Part shown: in pieces, positions 25,026-33,254 of the stretch | Numbering within the stretch: position 1 is the stretch's first letter | Layout of the letters: each line of letters starts with the position of its first letter | Assembly: GCA_041484525.1 (NCBI GenBank) | Contig: JBGPHT010000063.1 | Span: 1 to 39,987 of the forward strand | Direction of reading: 5' to 3' | Length of the DNA stretch: 39,987 bases | Source of the DNA: JBGPHT01 sp041484525 | GTDB lineage: Bacteria; Acidobacteriota; Terriglobia; Bryobacterales; Bryobacteraceae | Program-made: the position numbers and the translations under genes | Notes under the pieces: model-generated | Databases searched by the model: none | What the model saw: the letters and a program-made list of their open reading frames with translations, nothing else | Told to the model about the DNA's origin: nothing

Positions 25026-26966
25026 ATGAGACGATTCACATCCTGGCTGTTGTTTCTGGCCCTTGCGCTTGGATTTTCCGGAGGACGGATGCGCGCGTTC
25101 CAGGCGCCAGCGGGAAGATCCACTCCGGGCCTCGCACCTGCCGAGGCTTCGGCGTTCGACTTCTCTAGTAGCGAGATGCGGCCGCTCATCGAAGGATTCG
25201 CCGCGGACCGCGGCAATATTCTCCGCACCTTCAACGTCGAAGGCTCGCCGGTACGAGCGGCGAGGGTTAGGCAGTTCTACATCGACTGGCAGGGCCGCCT
25301 GTCGAAGCTGAACTTCGATGCGATGAGCCAGGACGGGAAGGTCGAGTACATCCTGCTCCGGAATCTGTTGGCTCACGAGTTGCGCCGGCTGGAACTGGAT
25401 GCGCAGTCCGATGCGCAGACGGCGTCTTACGCTCCGTTCTCGCAGACCATCATTCAGATGGAGGAGACGCGCCGCAGAATGGAGCCGGTGAACGCGGAAC
25501 GGTCAGCCGAGACGCTCACGGCCCTGCCGCGGCAGATCGAGGACGCGCGGCGGACGATCGACGCGGCGATGCGCAACGATACCAGTCCGGAAGCGACGCG
25601 GAACCGAAGGATCGTCGCCAACCGCGCCGCGGCCAATGTCAACGCCCTGCGGAATACACTGCGCAGTTGGTTCACCTTCTATAACGGTTACGATCCGGTG
25701 TTCGGCTGGTGGAATGCGGAGGCGTATCAACGGGCCGACGCGTCGCTCCAGACTTACATCACGTATCTGCGCGAGCGGGTCGCCGGACTCCGGACTGGCT
25801 CGGGGGACTCGGCAGCGGCGGCGGCGCCCGGGGGACGCGGCGGAGGAGGCGGTGGTCGCGGCGGCCGGGGAGGGCAGGCAGTCGGTGGCGGAGCAGTCGT
25901 CGGCACTGCCGGCGCACGGGCGGGAGAGACCGACGACATCATCGGCAATCCCATCGGGCACGACGGCCTGATGAACGAATTGGCCTACGAGATGATTCCG
26001 TACACCCCGGAGGAACTGATCGCGATCGCCGAGAAGGAATTCGTGTGGTGCGAAAACGAGATGAAGCGCGCCTCACGCGAGATGGGCTTCGGCGACGATT
26101 GGAAGCGCGCGCTCGAGAAGATCAAGACCATGCACGTGGAGCCGGGCAAGCAGCCCGACGTGATCCGCGACCTGGCCAACGAAGCTATCAAGTTCCTGGA
26201 CGACCACGATCTCATCAACATCCCGCAACTGGCGCGCGACACCTGGCGGATGGAGATGATGACGCCCGAGCGGCAAATGGTGAATCCGTTCTTCACCGGC
26301 GGCGAGGTGATCAGCGTTTCCTTTCCGACCGACGCCATGACCTTCGAACAGAAGCTGATGAGCATGCGGGGTAACAACACACCGATGTCGCGGGCTACGG
26401 TTTTCCACGAGCTGATCCCGGGCCATCACCTGCAGGGCTTTATGGCGGCGCGCTACAAGCCGTACCGGCCGGTGGTGGGGGGCACGCCATTCATTACCGA
26501 GGGATGGGCGCTCTATTGGGAGCTGCTGATGTGGGACCTGAAATTCCAGAAGACGCCGGAGGACCGCGTGGGCGCCCTGTTCTGGCATATGCACCGCTGC
26601 GCGCGGATCATCTTCTCGTTGAGTTTCCATCTGGGCAAGATGAGCCCGGACGAATGCATCAACTTCCTGGTGGAGCGGGTCGGATTCGAGCGGGAGAATG
26701 CCGCTGGTGAGGTCCGCCGTTCGTTCGCCGGCAACTACGGACCTCTCTATCAGGCTGCCTACCTTTTGGGTGGCATGCAACTCCACGCCCTGCACAAGGA
26801 CCTGGTGGATTCGGGCAAGATGACGAATCGCCAATTCCACGACGCGGTACTTCGCGAAAATCGGATTCCCGTAGAGATGATTCGGGCGAGTCTGACTAAG
26901 CAGCCGCTGACACGGGATTACAAGACTAGCTGGAAGTTCTATGAGGAGAAGCCAGCCGGCCGATAG
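25026..26966 (+). CDS. Exported DUF885-family putative metallopeptidase
   Basis: The 646-residue protein begins with a signal peptide (MRRFTSWLLFLALALGFSGG); the long open frame upstream of 25026 is antisense to tldD and was rejected. The C-terminal half carries 'VFHELIPGHHLQGFMAARY', with H461-E462 and H467/H468, the HE..PGHH motif typical of DUF885 proteins and thought to bind a metal. 'TEGWALYWELLMWD' and 'LSFHLGKMSPDECINFLVERVGFE' are further family stretches. A Gly/Arg-rich insert separates the helical N-terminal half from the motif-bearing half at about 262-300. A -10-like TACAAT (25012-25017) ends 8 bases before the ATG, so the message may have almost no leader. msrA follows within 25 bases and may be co-transcribed. 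Confidence 0.88.
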   Translation: MRRFTSWLLFLALALGFSGGRMRAFQAPAGRSTPGLAPAEASAFDFSSSEMRPLIEGFAADRGNILRTFNVEGSPVRAARVRQFYIDWQGRLSKLNFDAMSQDGKVEYILLRNLLAHELRRLELDAQSDAQTASYAPFSQTIIQMEETRRRMEPVNAERSAETLTALPRQIEDARRTIDAAMRNDTSPEATRNRRIVANRAAANVNALRNTLRSWFTFYNGYDPVFGWWNAEAYQRADASLQTYITYLRERVAGLRTGSGDSAAAAAPGGRGGGGGGRGGRGGQAVGGGAVVGTAGARAGETDDIIGNPIGHDGLMNELAYEMIPYTPEELIAIAEKEFVWCENEMKRASREMGFGDDWKRALEKIKTMHVEPGKQPDVIRDLANEAIKFLDDHDLINIPQLARDTWRMEMMTPERQMVNPFFTGGEVISVSFPTDAMTFEQKLMSMRGNNTPMSRATVFHELIPGHHLQGFMAARYKPYRPVVGGTPFITEGWALYWELLMWDLKFQKTPEDRVGALFWHMHRCARIIFSLSFHLGKMSPDECINFLVERVGFERENAAGEVRRSFAGNYGPLYQAAYLLGGMQLHALHKDLVDSGKMTNRQFHDAVLRENRIPVEMIRASLTKQPLTRDYKTSWKFYEEKPAGR

Positions 26967-26989
26967 CTGAGTGGCGTAACGAGGTGTTT

Positions 26990-27616
26990 ATGATGTATCT
27001 TACGCGGCGATTCATGCTGATCTTGTCTCTGGGTGGCGCGCTCTTGCGTGGGGCTACGCTACCGGTTCCGGCGCCTGAGCTCGACTTGCCGGCGAGCGCG
27101 ACAGGTCAGCAGACGGCGGTATTCGCCGGCGGGTGCTTCTGGGGTGTGGATGCGGTGTTCAAGCACGTCAAGGGAGTCACGAAAGTCGTCTCGGGGTATG
27201 CCGGTGGACCGGCCGCGACGGCTGACTACGAAACTGTAAGCTCAGGCCGTACCGGTCATGCCGAATCGGTCCAAATCACTTTCGACCCCGCCCAGATCAC
27301 CTATGGACAACTTCTCCGCGTGTTCTTCTCCGTCGCACACGATCCCACGGAATTGAACCGCCAGGGGCCGGATGAAGGTACGCAATACCGGTCAGCAATC
27401 TTCTATGTGAATGAGGACCAGAAGCGGGTCGCCGCAGCCTATATCGCGCAGCTCAATCAGGGAAAGGCTTTTCGCCGGTTGATTGTCACCCAGGTTGTGC
27501 CATCCAAGGGTTTCTATGACCTTCCGAAACTCGACCAGCCCGCTGAAAACGCTGTTGATGCCGGCCTGCGCCTGCGCCATCGACCCGCCGGGTTTGAGCC
27601 GGCCGACGAGGTATAG
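26990..27616 (+). pseudogene. msrA: Peptide methionine sulfoxide reductase MsrA, 3'-truncated
   Basis: With the ATG at 26990 (GAGG Shine-Dalgarno 5 bases upstream) the product is 208 residues. It has a signal-like hydrophobic N-terminus (MLILSLGGALLRGATL), so it would be exported. The MsrA core is intact: GGCFWGVDAVF with the catalytic Cys at residue 49, 'VVSGYAGG', 'TGHAESVQITFDP', 'HDPTELNRQGPDEGTQYRSAIF'. The sequence is normal up to VVPSKGFY (codon ending at 27517). Family members continue there with an 'AExYHQxYL' helix and tail. Here the frame instead reads about 32 residues that are antisense to the neighbouring permease. The catalytic Cys remains but the conserved C-terminal helix and any resolving Cys are gone, so activity is doubtful. 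It is listed as a broken gene, though a partly active enzyme cannot be excluded. Confidence 0.75.
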
Positions 27617-28306
27617 CCAGGAATCGTCCCAGCGCTGGGTGCCATCCCAGTTGGGCGTTATTTGCGGCTTGAAGGAGAGCGGCACGTAGGCCGCCGGCTC
27701 GTCGCCGAGAGTGGTGCCGGTGAAGCCCGGCGGCGTCACTCCGACGATGGTGAAGATCTGGCCGTTGACCTTGATGGGCTGATTGAGGGTCCCGGGCTCG
27801 CCACGCAGGCGGTCGTGCCAATAGCCGTAGCCAAGCACGGCGACGGGATTTCCGCCATTCTGCAGATCGTCTTCGGGCCCGATAGTGCGGCCCATGAGAG
27901 GCTGCACGCCCAGCAGGGGAAAGTACCCGCCTGAGGCCACGACCACCTTGGCCGAGATCGTCTGATTGCCGTACGCCAGGTTGGCGCCGAGGCGGCGGAA
28001 GGCCGCGAGGCCGGCCAGACCCTCGGGCCGCTTCTCGATCTCACGGAACATCCGGTAACTGAAAATGTAATCGATCGGACCGGCGCTGTTGGAGGAGTTG
28101 CGCCCGCCTTTCGTGTTGGCCGGTGAGGTCAAAAGCACCAGTTGCTCGGGATGCGGGATGGGGAGCGAGCTGAGGATCATCTGGTGAAGCAGTGAGAAGA
28201 TGGCGGTATTGGCGCCGATGCCCAGCCCGAGCGACAGCACCACGACCAGGCTCAAGAGAGGGGCTTTGGACAGACTGCGGACGGCATAGCGTATCCGGTT
28301 CAGCAT
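27392..28306 (-). pseudogene. MacB-like orphan ABC permease (acidobacterial ADOP type), 3'-truncated
   Basis: The frame opens with the typical start of duplicated orphan permeases: MLNRIRYAVRSLSKAPLLSL, a first membrane helix 'VVVLSLGLGIGANTAIFSLL', and the MacB periplasmic core ('VVVASGGYFPLLGVQPLMGRT', 'VAVLGYGYWHDRLRG', 'FTIVGVTPPGFTGT', as separate pieces). Full-length proteins of this group have about 800 residues with eight membrane helices. Here only helix 1 and part of the first periplasmic domain remain. After 'AQAQAGINSVFSGLV' (about 27535) the frame is antisense to msrA and ends at 27392. The lost portion includes the three C-terminal helices of the first half and the whole second half, so the protein cannot work. 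The break coincides with the end of the real msrA sequence. Confidence 0.82.
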
Positions 28307-28364
28307 GCTGGTTCCTTGTCAATCAATACGCTCGAGCGGAGCGAAAGTTACCAACTTTCTTGAA

Positions 28365-29189
28365 CTACTTGCGAACGAACAATGAGATCGCCATTCCAAA
28401 CCCGATGCCGATCACGATCCACCGGACGGCAGTGCGTCCCACGCGGCGGGCGACTCCGGCGCCTCCCCAGCCACCGGCAATGGCGCCGATGGCCATGATC
28501 AGAACGTACGGCCAGTAGACCATCCCGGCCCAAATGAAATAGGCCGCCGCGATGCCGTTGACGCTGCCGCCGAACACCACCTTGAGGCTGTTCATCTCGT
28601 GGATGTCTTTCAGCCCCAGGATGCTGAGGGCGGCGAGCATCAGGATCCCGATGCCGGCGCCGAAGTAACCACCGTAGATGCCGACCCCGAGTTGGAACAG
28701 CATCGCTCCGGCCAGCCAGGAGCCGGAGTGGCGCACGCCGGGTTGAGCCGTCTTCAGTTTCCGCTGGACTGGCTCCTGCGCAATGAATAGTAAGGTGGCG
28801 AAGAGGATGAGGAACGGCACAAGGCGATCGAAAGTGGAGGCGGGGGTCCAGCGCAGCAGCAGGGCGCCGCTGATTCCACCTACAAGACTCGGCACGATCA
28901 GCCAGCGGAATCGCGGCTCGGCATCGCGCAACTCGCGGCGATATCCCCAGACACTGCCCACCGTCCCCGGCCAGATGGCGACGGTGCTGGTGGCGTTGGC
29001 GGTGACGGAATTCAGACCTAGCCAGATGAGCGTCGGAAACGAAACCAGGGTGCCACCGCCCGCCACCGAGTTGATGGCGCCGGCGAGAAAGGCCGAGCCA
29101 AACGCTGCCAGGGCATGCCAGAAATCGAGGGTGTGCAACTTCTGAGGATATCGCGATGTGAGCTGTGTCGCGGCAGCGCGCGTTATCAT
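28365..29189 (-). CDS. TauE/SafE (TSUP) family anion permease
   Basis: With the ATG at 29189 the protein has 274 residues and seven to eight membrane helices. The family pattern is seen in 'FLAGAINSVAGGGTLVSFPTLIWLGL' (pieces), 'ANATSTVAIWPGTVGSVWGYRREL', and in the second half 'GIYGGYFGAGIGILMLAALSILGL'. TSUP proteins move sulfite, sulfonates or other small organic anions; the substrate here is not evident. The ATG lies only 8 bases from the opposing hemW start. An alternative TTG at 29138 (before HTLDFWHALAAFG) would leave a wider gap and still keep all membrane helices. The gap 28307-28364, next to the broken permease, shows no element. Confidence 0.85.
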   Translation of the reverse strand: MITRAAATQLTSRYPQKLHTLDFWHALAAFGSAFLAGAINSVAGGGTLVSFPTLIWLGLNSVTANATSTVAIWPGTVGSVWGYRRELRDAEPRFRWLIVPSLVGGISGALLLRWTPASTFDRLVPFLILFATLLFIAQEPVQRKLKTAQPGVRHSGSWLAGAMLFQLGVGIYGGYFGAGIGILMLAALSILGLKDIHEMNSLKVVFGGSVNGIAAAYFIWAGMVYWPYVLIMAIGAIAGGWGGAGVARRVGRTAVRWIVIGIGFGMAISLFVRK

Positions 29190-29197
29190 GAAGAAAA

Positions 29198-30289
29198 GTG
29201 CCCGGCGTCTACATCTCTTATCCGTTCTGCGCGCAAAAGTGTACCTACTGTAACTTCGCGTCGGGAGTGTTTCCGCGCGAGTTGGAGCAGCCCTACCTTG
29301 CAGCGTTGCAGCGGGAAGTGTGCGCGCACACCTGGGCGTGGCGGCCGGACACGGTGTATCTGGGCGGAGGCACGCCGAGCTCGCTCGACCCCGCGGAGTT
29401 GGCGGCCGTGTTGCGACTGATTCCGGGGCGGCCTTGGGCGGAGGCGACAATCGAAGCCGCTCCCGGCGGGATCACCATCGAGAAGGCTCGGGGCTGGAGG
29501 GCCGCGGGGATCAATCGTGTGAGCTTGGGAGTGCAGTCGTTCGTGGATGCGGAAATCCGTCGGACGGGGCGGAGGCATTCGGCGGCAGTAGTGGCTTCCG
29601 AGATTCAGCTTCTGCGCGACGCGGGAATCGGGAGCATCAATATCGATCTCATCGCGGGGCTCGCGGGGCAAACGGAGGCGGGGTGGCGCACGTCGCTCGA
29701 TTGGATCGAGCGGATGGCGCCCGAGCACGTTTCGGTCTACATGCTGGAGGTGGATGAGGACAGCCGGCTCGGCCAGGAGATGCTGCTCGGCGGCGTCCGG
29801 TATGGGGCGGCGGATACGCCCGATGAAGAACAGGTAGCCGCGTTCTATGAGATGGCAGTGGAGCGGCTGGCGGCGTGCGGGATTACGCGGTACGAGATTT
29901 CCAACTTCGCGCGCGCGGGGTTCGAATCGCGGCACAACTTGAAATACTGGAGACTCGAGCCGTACGTGGGATTCGGCGCGGATGCGCATTCGTTCGATGG
30001 CGTCGAGCGGTGGTCGAATGCGGAAGAGGTCTCCGAGTATGTGGCTGGGCCGGCGAATTCCCTGCCCCACGCGGGTCACCGGGCCTGCGTCGAAGAGGAA
30101 AAATTCTTCGTCGGGTTGCGGTTGATGGAAGGTGTGCGGCCGCTGGCGGAGGAGTGGCGGCGGTTCGAGGAGCCGATTCGCAGGTTTGTGGATTTAGGGC
30201 TGCTCGAAACGGCGGGCGGGATGCTGCGGCTGACAAACCGCGGAGTGCTGCTTTCGAACGAAGTGCTCCAGGAGTTTCTCACGACATGA
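29198..30289 (+). CDS. hemW: HemW-type radical SAM heme chaperone
   Basis: The 363-residue protein starts at GTG 29198 (MPGVYISYPFC..., the normal HemW N-terminus). The radical SAM cluster motif is C11-x3-C15-x2-C18 (CAQKCTYCNF), followed by GGGTPSSL and 'RVSLGVQSFVD', 'INIDLIAGLAGQT', 'YEISNFARAGFESRHNLKYW' (pieces), 'GFGADAHSF', then a C-terminal HemW domain. HemW proteins were long annotated as oxygen-independent coproporphyrinogen oxidases. The four-Cys CxxxCxxCxF form of true HemN (CxxxCxxCxC) is not met here because the residue after the last Cys pair is Phe, as in HemW. Heme delivery to respiratory enzymes is the accepted role. It overlaps the aldolase gene by 4 bases (ATGA). Confidence 0.9.
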   Translation: MPGVYISYPFCAQKCTYCNFASGVFPRELEQPYLAALQREVCAHTWAWRPDTVYLGGGTPSSLDPAELAAVLRLIPGRPWAEATIEAAPGGITIEKARGWRAAGINRVSLGVQSFVDAEIRRTGRRHSAAVVASEIQLLRDAGIGSINIDLIAGLAGQTEAGWRTSLDWIERMAPEHVSVYMLEVDEDSRLGQEMLLGGVRYGAADTPDEEQVAAFYEMAVERLAACGITRYEISNFARAGFESRHNLKYWRLEPYVGFGADAHSFDGVERWSNAEEVSEYVAGPANSLPHAGHRACVEEEKFFVGLRLMEGVRPLAEEWRRFEEPIRRFVDLGLLETAGGMLRLTNRGVLLSNEVLQEFLTT

Positions 30290-31311
30290 TCGACCTGCGC
30301 AGCGATACCGTGACCAGGCCTACCGCCGAGATGCGGCGCGCCATGCTCGAGGCCGAAGTGGGCGACGACGTTTACGGCGAAGACCCGACCGTCAACCGGC
30401 TGGAGCAGCGCGCGGCCGAGATCGTGGGAAAGGAAGCGGCGCTGTTCGTCCCAACCGGCACTATGGGGAATACCATCGCCGTCAAGCTATTGACCGAGCA
30501 CGGGCAGGAAGTGATCGCCGATTCGCGAGCGCACGTGCTGGATTACGAGCTGTCGATGGTGGCGTGGTTTTCCGGCTGCGTGATCCGCGCCATTCAGACC
30601 GACGACGGGATTCTCTCGTGGGAACAGGTGAAGCGCGCCATTCGACCGCTCTCGCCGTACTCGGCGCCCACCGGCCTGGTGACCATCGAGAACACGCACA
30701 ACATGCACGGCGGCACGGTCTACCCGATGCGGACGATTCGCGAGATCGCGGACGGCACGCATGAGCGCGGGCTGAAGGTCCACTTGGACGGTGCGCGCAT
30801 CTTCAACGCGGCGGCGGCCACGGGACTGCCGGTGCGGGAGATTGCGGCGCCGGCCGACACCGTGATGTTCTGCCTGTCGAAAGGTCTGGGTGCGCCGGCG
30901 GGATCGATCCTGGCCGGGCCGGCGGACCTGATGGCGAAGGGGCGGCTCTATCGCAAGCGCCTGGGCGGCGGCATGCGGCAGGTGGGCGTGCTGGCGGCGG
31001 CGTGCCGGATCGCCATGGAAGAAATGCCGAAGCGGCTCGCGGACGACCATTGCAACGCGAAGTTTCTGGCCGAGGGGCTGGCGCGCACACCGGGAATCCA
31101 CGTGGATCCGGCGCGCGTGCAGACCAACATCGTCGTGTTCGACGTGAGCGGCACGGGGATCGCGCCCACCGACGTCAGCGCCCGACTGCGCGAGCGCGGC
31201 GTACTGATGAACGCGATCAACGACCGGCAAGTGCGTGCCGTGACCCATTACGATGTCGACCGCGAGGCCTGCCGGAAGGCTCTCGATGCAGTGACGGAGG
31301 TGGTGGCGTGA
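30286..31311 (+). CDS. ltaE: Low-specificity L-threonine aldolase (PLP enzyme)
   Basis: The 341-residue protein begins MIDLRSDTVTRPTAEMR, the hallmark of threonine aldolases. 'GDDVYGEDPTVNRLE' (26-40), 'FVPTGTMGN' (54-62), HLDGAR (166-171, Asp168 bonding the PLP ring) and 'CLSKGLGAPAGS' (196-207, Lys199 as the Schiff-base lysine) follow in order. It cleaves L-threonine or L-allo-threonine to glycine and acetaldehyde. Length and motifs are complete. It starts inside the hemW stop (ATGA) and its own stop overlaps the next start (GTGA), so the three genes form a tight operon on +. Confidence 0.93.
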   Translation: MIDLRSDTVTRPTAEMRRAMLEAEVGDDVYGEDPTVNRLEQRAAEIVGKEAALFVPTGTMGNTIAVKLLTEHGQEVIADSRAHVLDYELSMVAWFSGCVIRAIQTDDGILSWEQVKRAIRPLSPYSAPTGLVTIENTHNMHGGTVYPMRTIREIADGTHERGLKVHLDGARIFNAAAATGLPVREIAAPADTVMFCLSKGLGAPAGSILAGPADLMAKGRLYRKRLGGGMRQVGVLAAACRIAMEEMPKRLADDHCNAKFLAEGLARTPGIHVDPARVQTNIVVFDVSGTGIAPTDVSARLRERGVLMNAINDRQVRAVTHYDVDREACRKALDAVTEVVA

Positions 31312-32273
31312 ACTATCGCAAGCTCGGAAGAACGGATTGGGACGTCAGCGAAATCGGGTACGGCGCGTGGGGGATCAGCGGCAAGCAGTGGCTGGGTGCG
31401 AAGGATGACGAGTCGCTGCGGGCATTGCGGCGCGCCATCGAACTGGGCCTCAACTTCATCGACACGGCGCTGGCTTACGGCGAGGGGCACAGCGAACGGC
31501 TGGTGGGACAAGTGGTCCGCGAGACCGGCCACAAGATTTACGTCGCCACCAAGGTTCCGCCGAAAAACCGGCTGTGGCCGGCGCGGCCCGGGATTCCGAT
31601 TTCCGAAGTCTTCCCGCAAGACTACATCCTGCATTGCGCCGACGAGAGCCTGGGCAACCTGCAACTGGACGCGATCGATCTGCTGCAGCTTCACGTCTGG
31701 AACCCGGAGTGGATCGACGCCGACGACTGGCGCAGCGCGTTCCGCGAGTTGAAACGCTCGGGTAAAGTGCGGGCAGTGGGGATTTCGATTAACGATCACG
31801 ATCCCGATTCCGCGCTGGAGCTGGTGCGAACGGGCCTGATCGATACCGTGCAGGTAATCTACAACATTTTCGACCAGACACCGCAGCGGAGCTTATTCCC
31901 GCTTTGTAGGAAGGAGAATGTCGGAGTGCTGGCGCGCGTGCCCCTGGATGAGGGTGCGCTCACCGGCAAGATCGACGAGAACACGACGTTCCCGCCGGGC
32001 GACTTCCGCGAATTCTACTTCCGCGGAGATCGCAAGAAGCAGGTGGCGGAGCGTGTGACCGCGCTGCGGGAGGAACTCGGTCTGCCGGACGGCCTGGCGG
32101 ATCTGGCGCTGCGGTTTTGTTTGTCGGACCCGGCGGTGTCGAGCGTGATTCCGGGAATGCGGTCGGTGCGGCATGCGGAAGAGAATGTCGCGCTGTCGGA
32201 CCTGGGGCCGCTGCCGGCGGAGACGCTGGCGGTGCTGAAACGGCACGCGTGGGACAGGAACTTCTATAGTTAG
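31308..32273 (+). CDS. Aldo/keto reductase
   Basis: The 321-residue protein starts at GTG 31308 (MNYRKLGRTDWDVSEIGYG), overlapping the aldolase stop. The full catalytic tetrad is present: Asp52 and Tyr57 (FIDTALAYGEGHSE), Lys82 (VATKVPPK) and His129 (LLQLHVWNP). The C-terminal NADPH-binding region reads 'SSVIPGMRSVRHAEENVA'. It is a cytosolic NADPH-dependent reductase of aldehydes or ketones. Because it shares a transcript with threonine aldolase, acetaldehyde or a related aldehyde is a possible substrate, but the family is broad. 32274-32478 downstream is AT-richer and shows no gene. Confidence 0.9.
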   Translation: MNYRKLGRTDWDVSEIGYGAWGISGKQWLGAKDDESLRALRRAIELGLNFIDTALAYGEGHSERLVGQVVRETGHKIYVATKVPPKNRLWPARPGIPISEVFPQDYILHCADESLGNLQLDAIDLLQLHVWNPEWIDADDWRSAFRELKRSGKVRAVGISINDHDPDSALELVRTGLIDTVQVIYNIFDQTPQRSLFPLCRKENVGVLARVPLDEGALTGKIDENTTFPPGDFREFYFRGDRKKQVAERVTALREELGLPDGLADLALRFCLSDPAVSSVIPGMRSVRHAEENVALSDLGPLPAETLAVLKRHAWDRNFYS

Positions 32274-32478
32274 TCACCAACTCCAAGTCATGTTAGTCGC
32301 CGAGCGCACAGAATCGCAACCCTAAGATATGCGGGGCTCGCAGAGCAACTTCGCTATCCCAACTTCCGGATGGGCGACGATCCGGACGGAGACTCAGATC
32401 AATTTACACAGCGAATGGCTACGCGGGCGGATTTCGGTGTGTCGTCTCTAGGCGTGCGGACATGCAATCATGTGAGCT

Positions 32479-33045
32479 ATGACGGTTGCCCCTTTCGAGG
32501 AACGCGTCTCGTTGAGATGCGAAGCCATACGAGATGGCATGCGGGGAATTGCCCGCCGCTTGGAGAGTGGCGATGAATCCCAGCTGATTTACTGGATCAA
32601 GCAGAACGAGCTCGGTTGCACCGTACGCCCACTTCGCCGTCATCCAAGATACGCGCTGGGAAGGTTGACGCTGCCCGTTGAGGCGCGGCCACTTGTCGAC
32701 GAGTGGATAACCCTCGTCAAGGTCGAGAACATCAGAAGCATCATGTCTTTAATGCACGACTCAGATCTCGCATGTTACCGTCAGTTGGGCTTCAGAAATG
32801 AAAACCTACTAGATCATCTTACCGATGCCGGTTTTGAGATTGCACCCTGTCCGTACGAGGATCCTCACTACAAGAGTTCGTCGCCTCAAGAGAAGCTCGC
32901 GACCCTTCTTGAGGTCAGAGAACAAGCACTGATCGCTTTCAGAAAGCTCCCCAAGCCCGTGCTAATCATGTGCAGCTCAGGAATCGACCGATCGGCCCCG
33001 GTCGTAGCGTTCATTGTTGAGACTGAGTCTGTTGCAAATCATTAA
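32479..33045 (+). CDS. CX5R phosphatase-like protein (tyrosine/dual-specificity phosphatase fold)
   Basis: The 188-residue protein has the phosphatase P-loop signature C165-S-S-G-I-D-R171-S in 'KPVLIMCSSGIDRSAP', preceded by a beta strand as in tyrosine and dual-specificity phosphatases. Upstream, 'GRLTLPVEARPLVDEW' and 'NIRSIMSLMHDSDLACYRQLG' match the usual start of the fold, and 'EIAPCPYEDPHY' contains Asp128, a candidate general acid. The usual His before the P-loop Cys is replaced by Met. Only 17 residues follow the P-loop Arg, fewer than usual, so the last helices may be missing. Residues 1-60 are not recognised. The base composition is less GC-rich than the flanking genes. The nuclease gene lies 209 bases downstream on the same strand; the gap 33046-33254 shows no convincing gene. 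Confidence 0.6.
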   Translation: MTVAPFEERVSLRCEAIRDGMRGIARRLESGDESQLIYWIKQNELGCTVRPLRRHPRYALGRLTLPVEARPLVDEWITLVKVENIRSIMSLMHDSDLACYRQLGFRNENLLDHLTDAGFEIAPCPYEDPHYKSSSPQEKLATLLEVREQALIAFRKLPKPVLIMCSSGIDRSAPVVAFIVETESVANH

Positions 33046-33254
33046 CCGAGCAAAGAACCCCGGCACAGAAGCCCGGATGGCGCTGCACGTCGTCGTGACC
33101 ATGTTGCCTGCTGGTAATACGGCCTCGTGGACTTGCTCCCGAATGACGCGCAACCAGGGCCGGAATCCGACGATCCGGATCGTGTCCGTGATCTCCCAAC
33201 GGGGGGTGAGGCGAAGCGGCCGCGGTACACGCGCTTGACGCGATACCATCAGTC

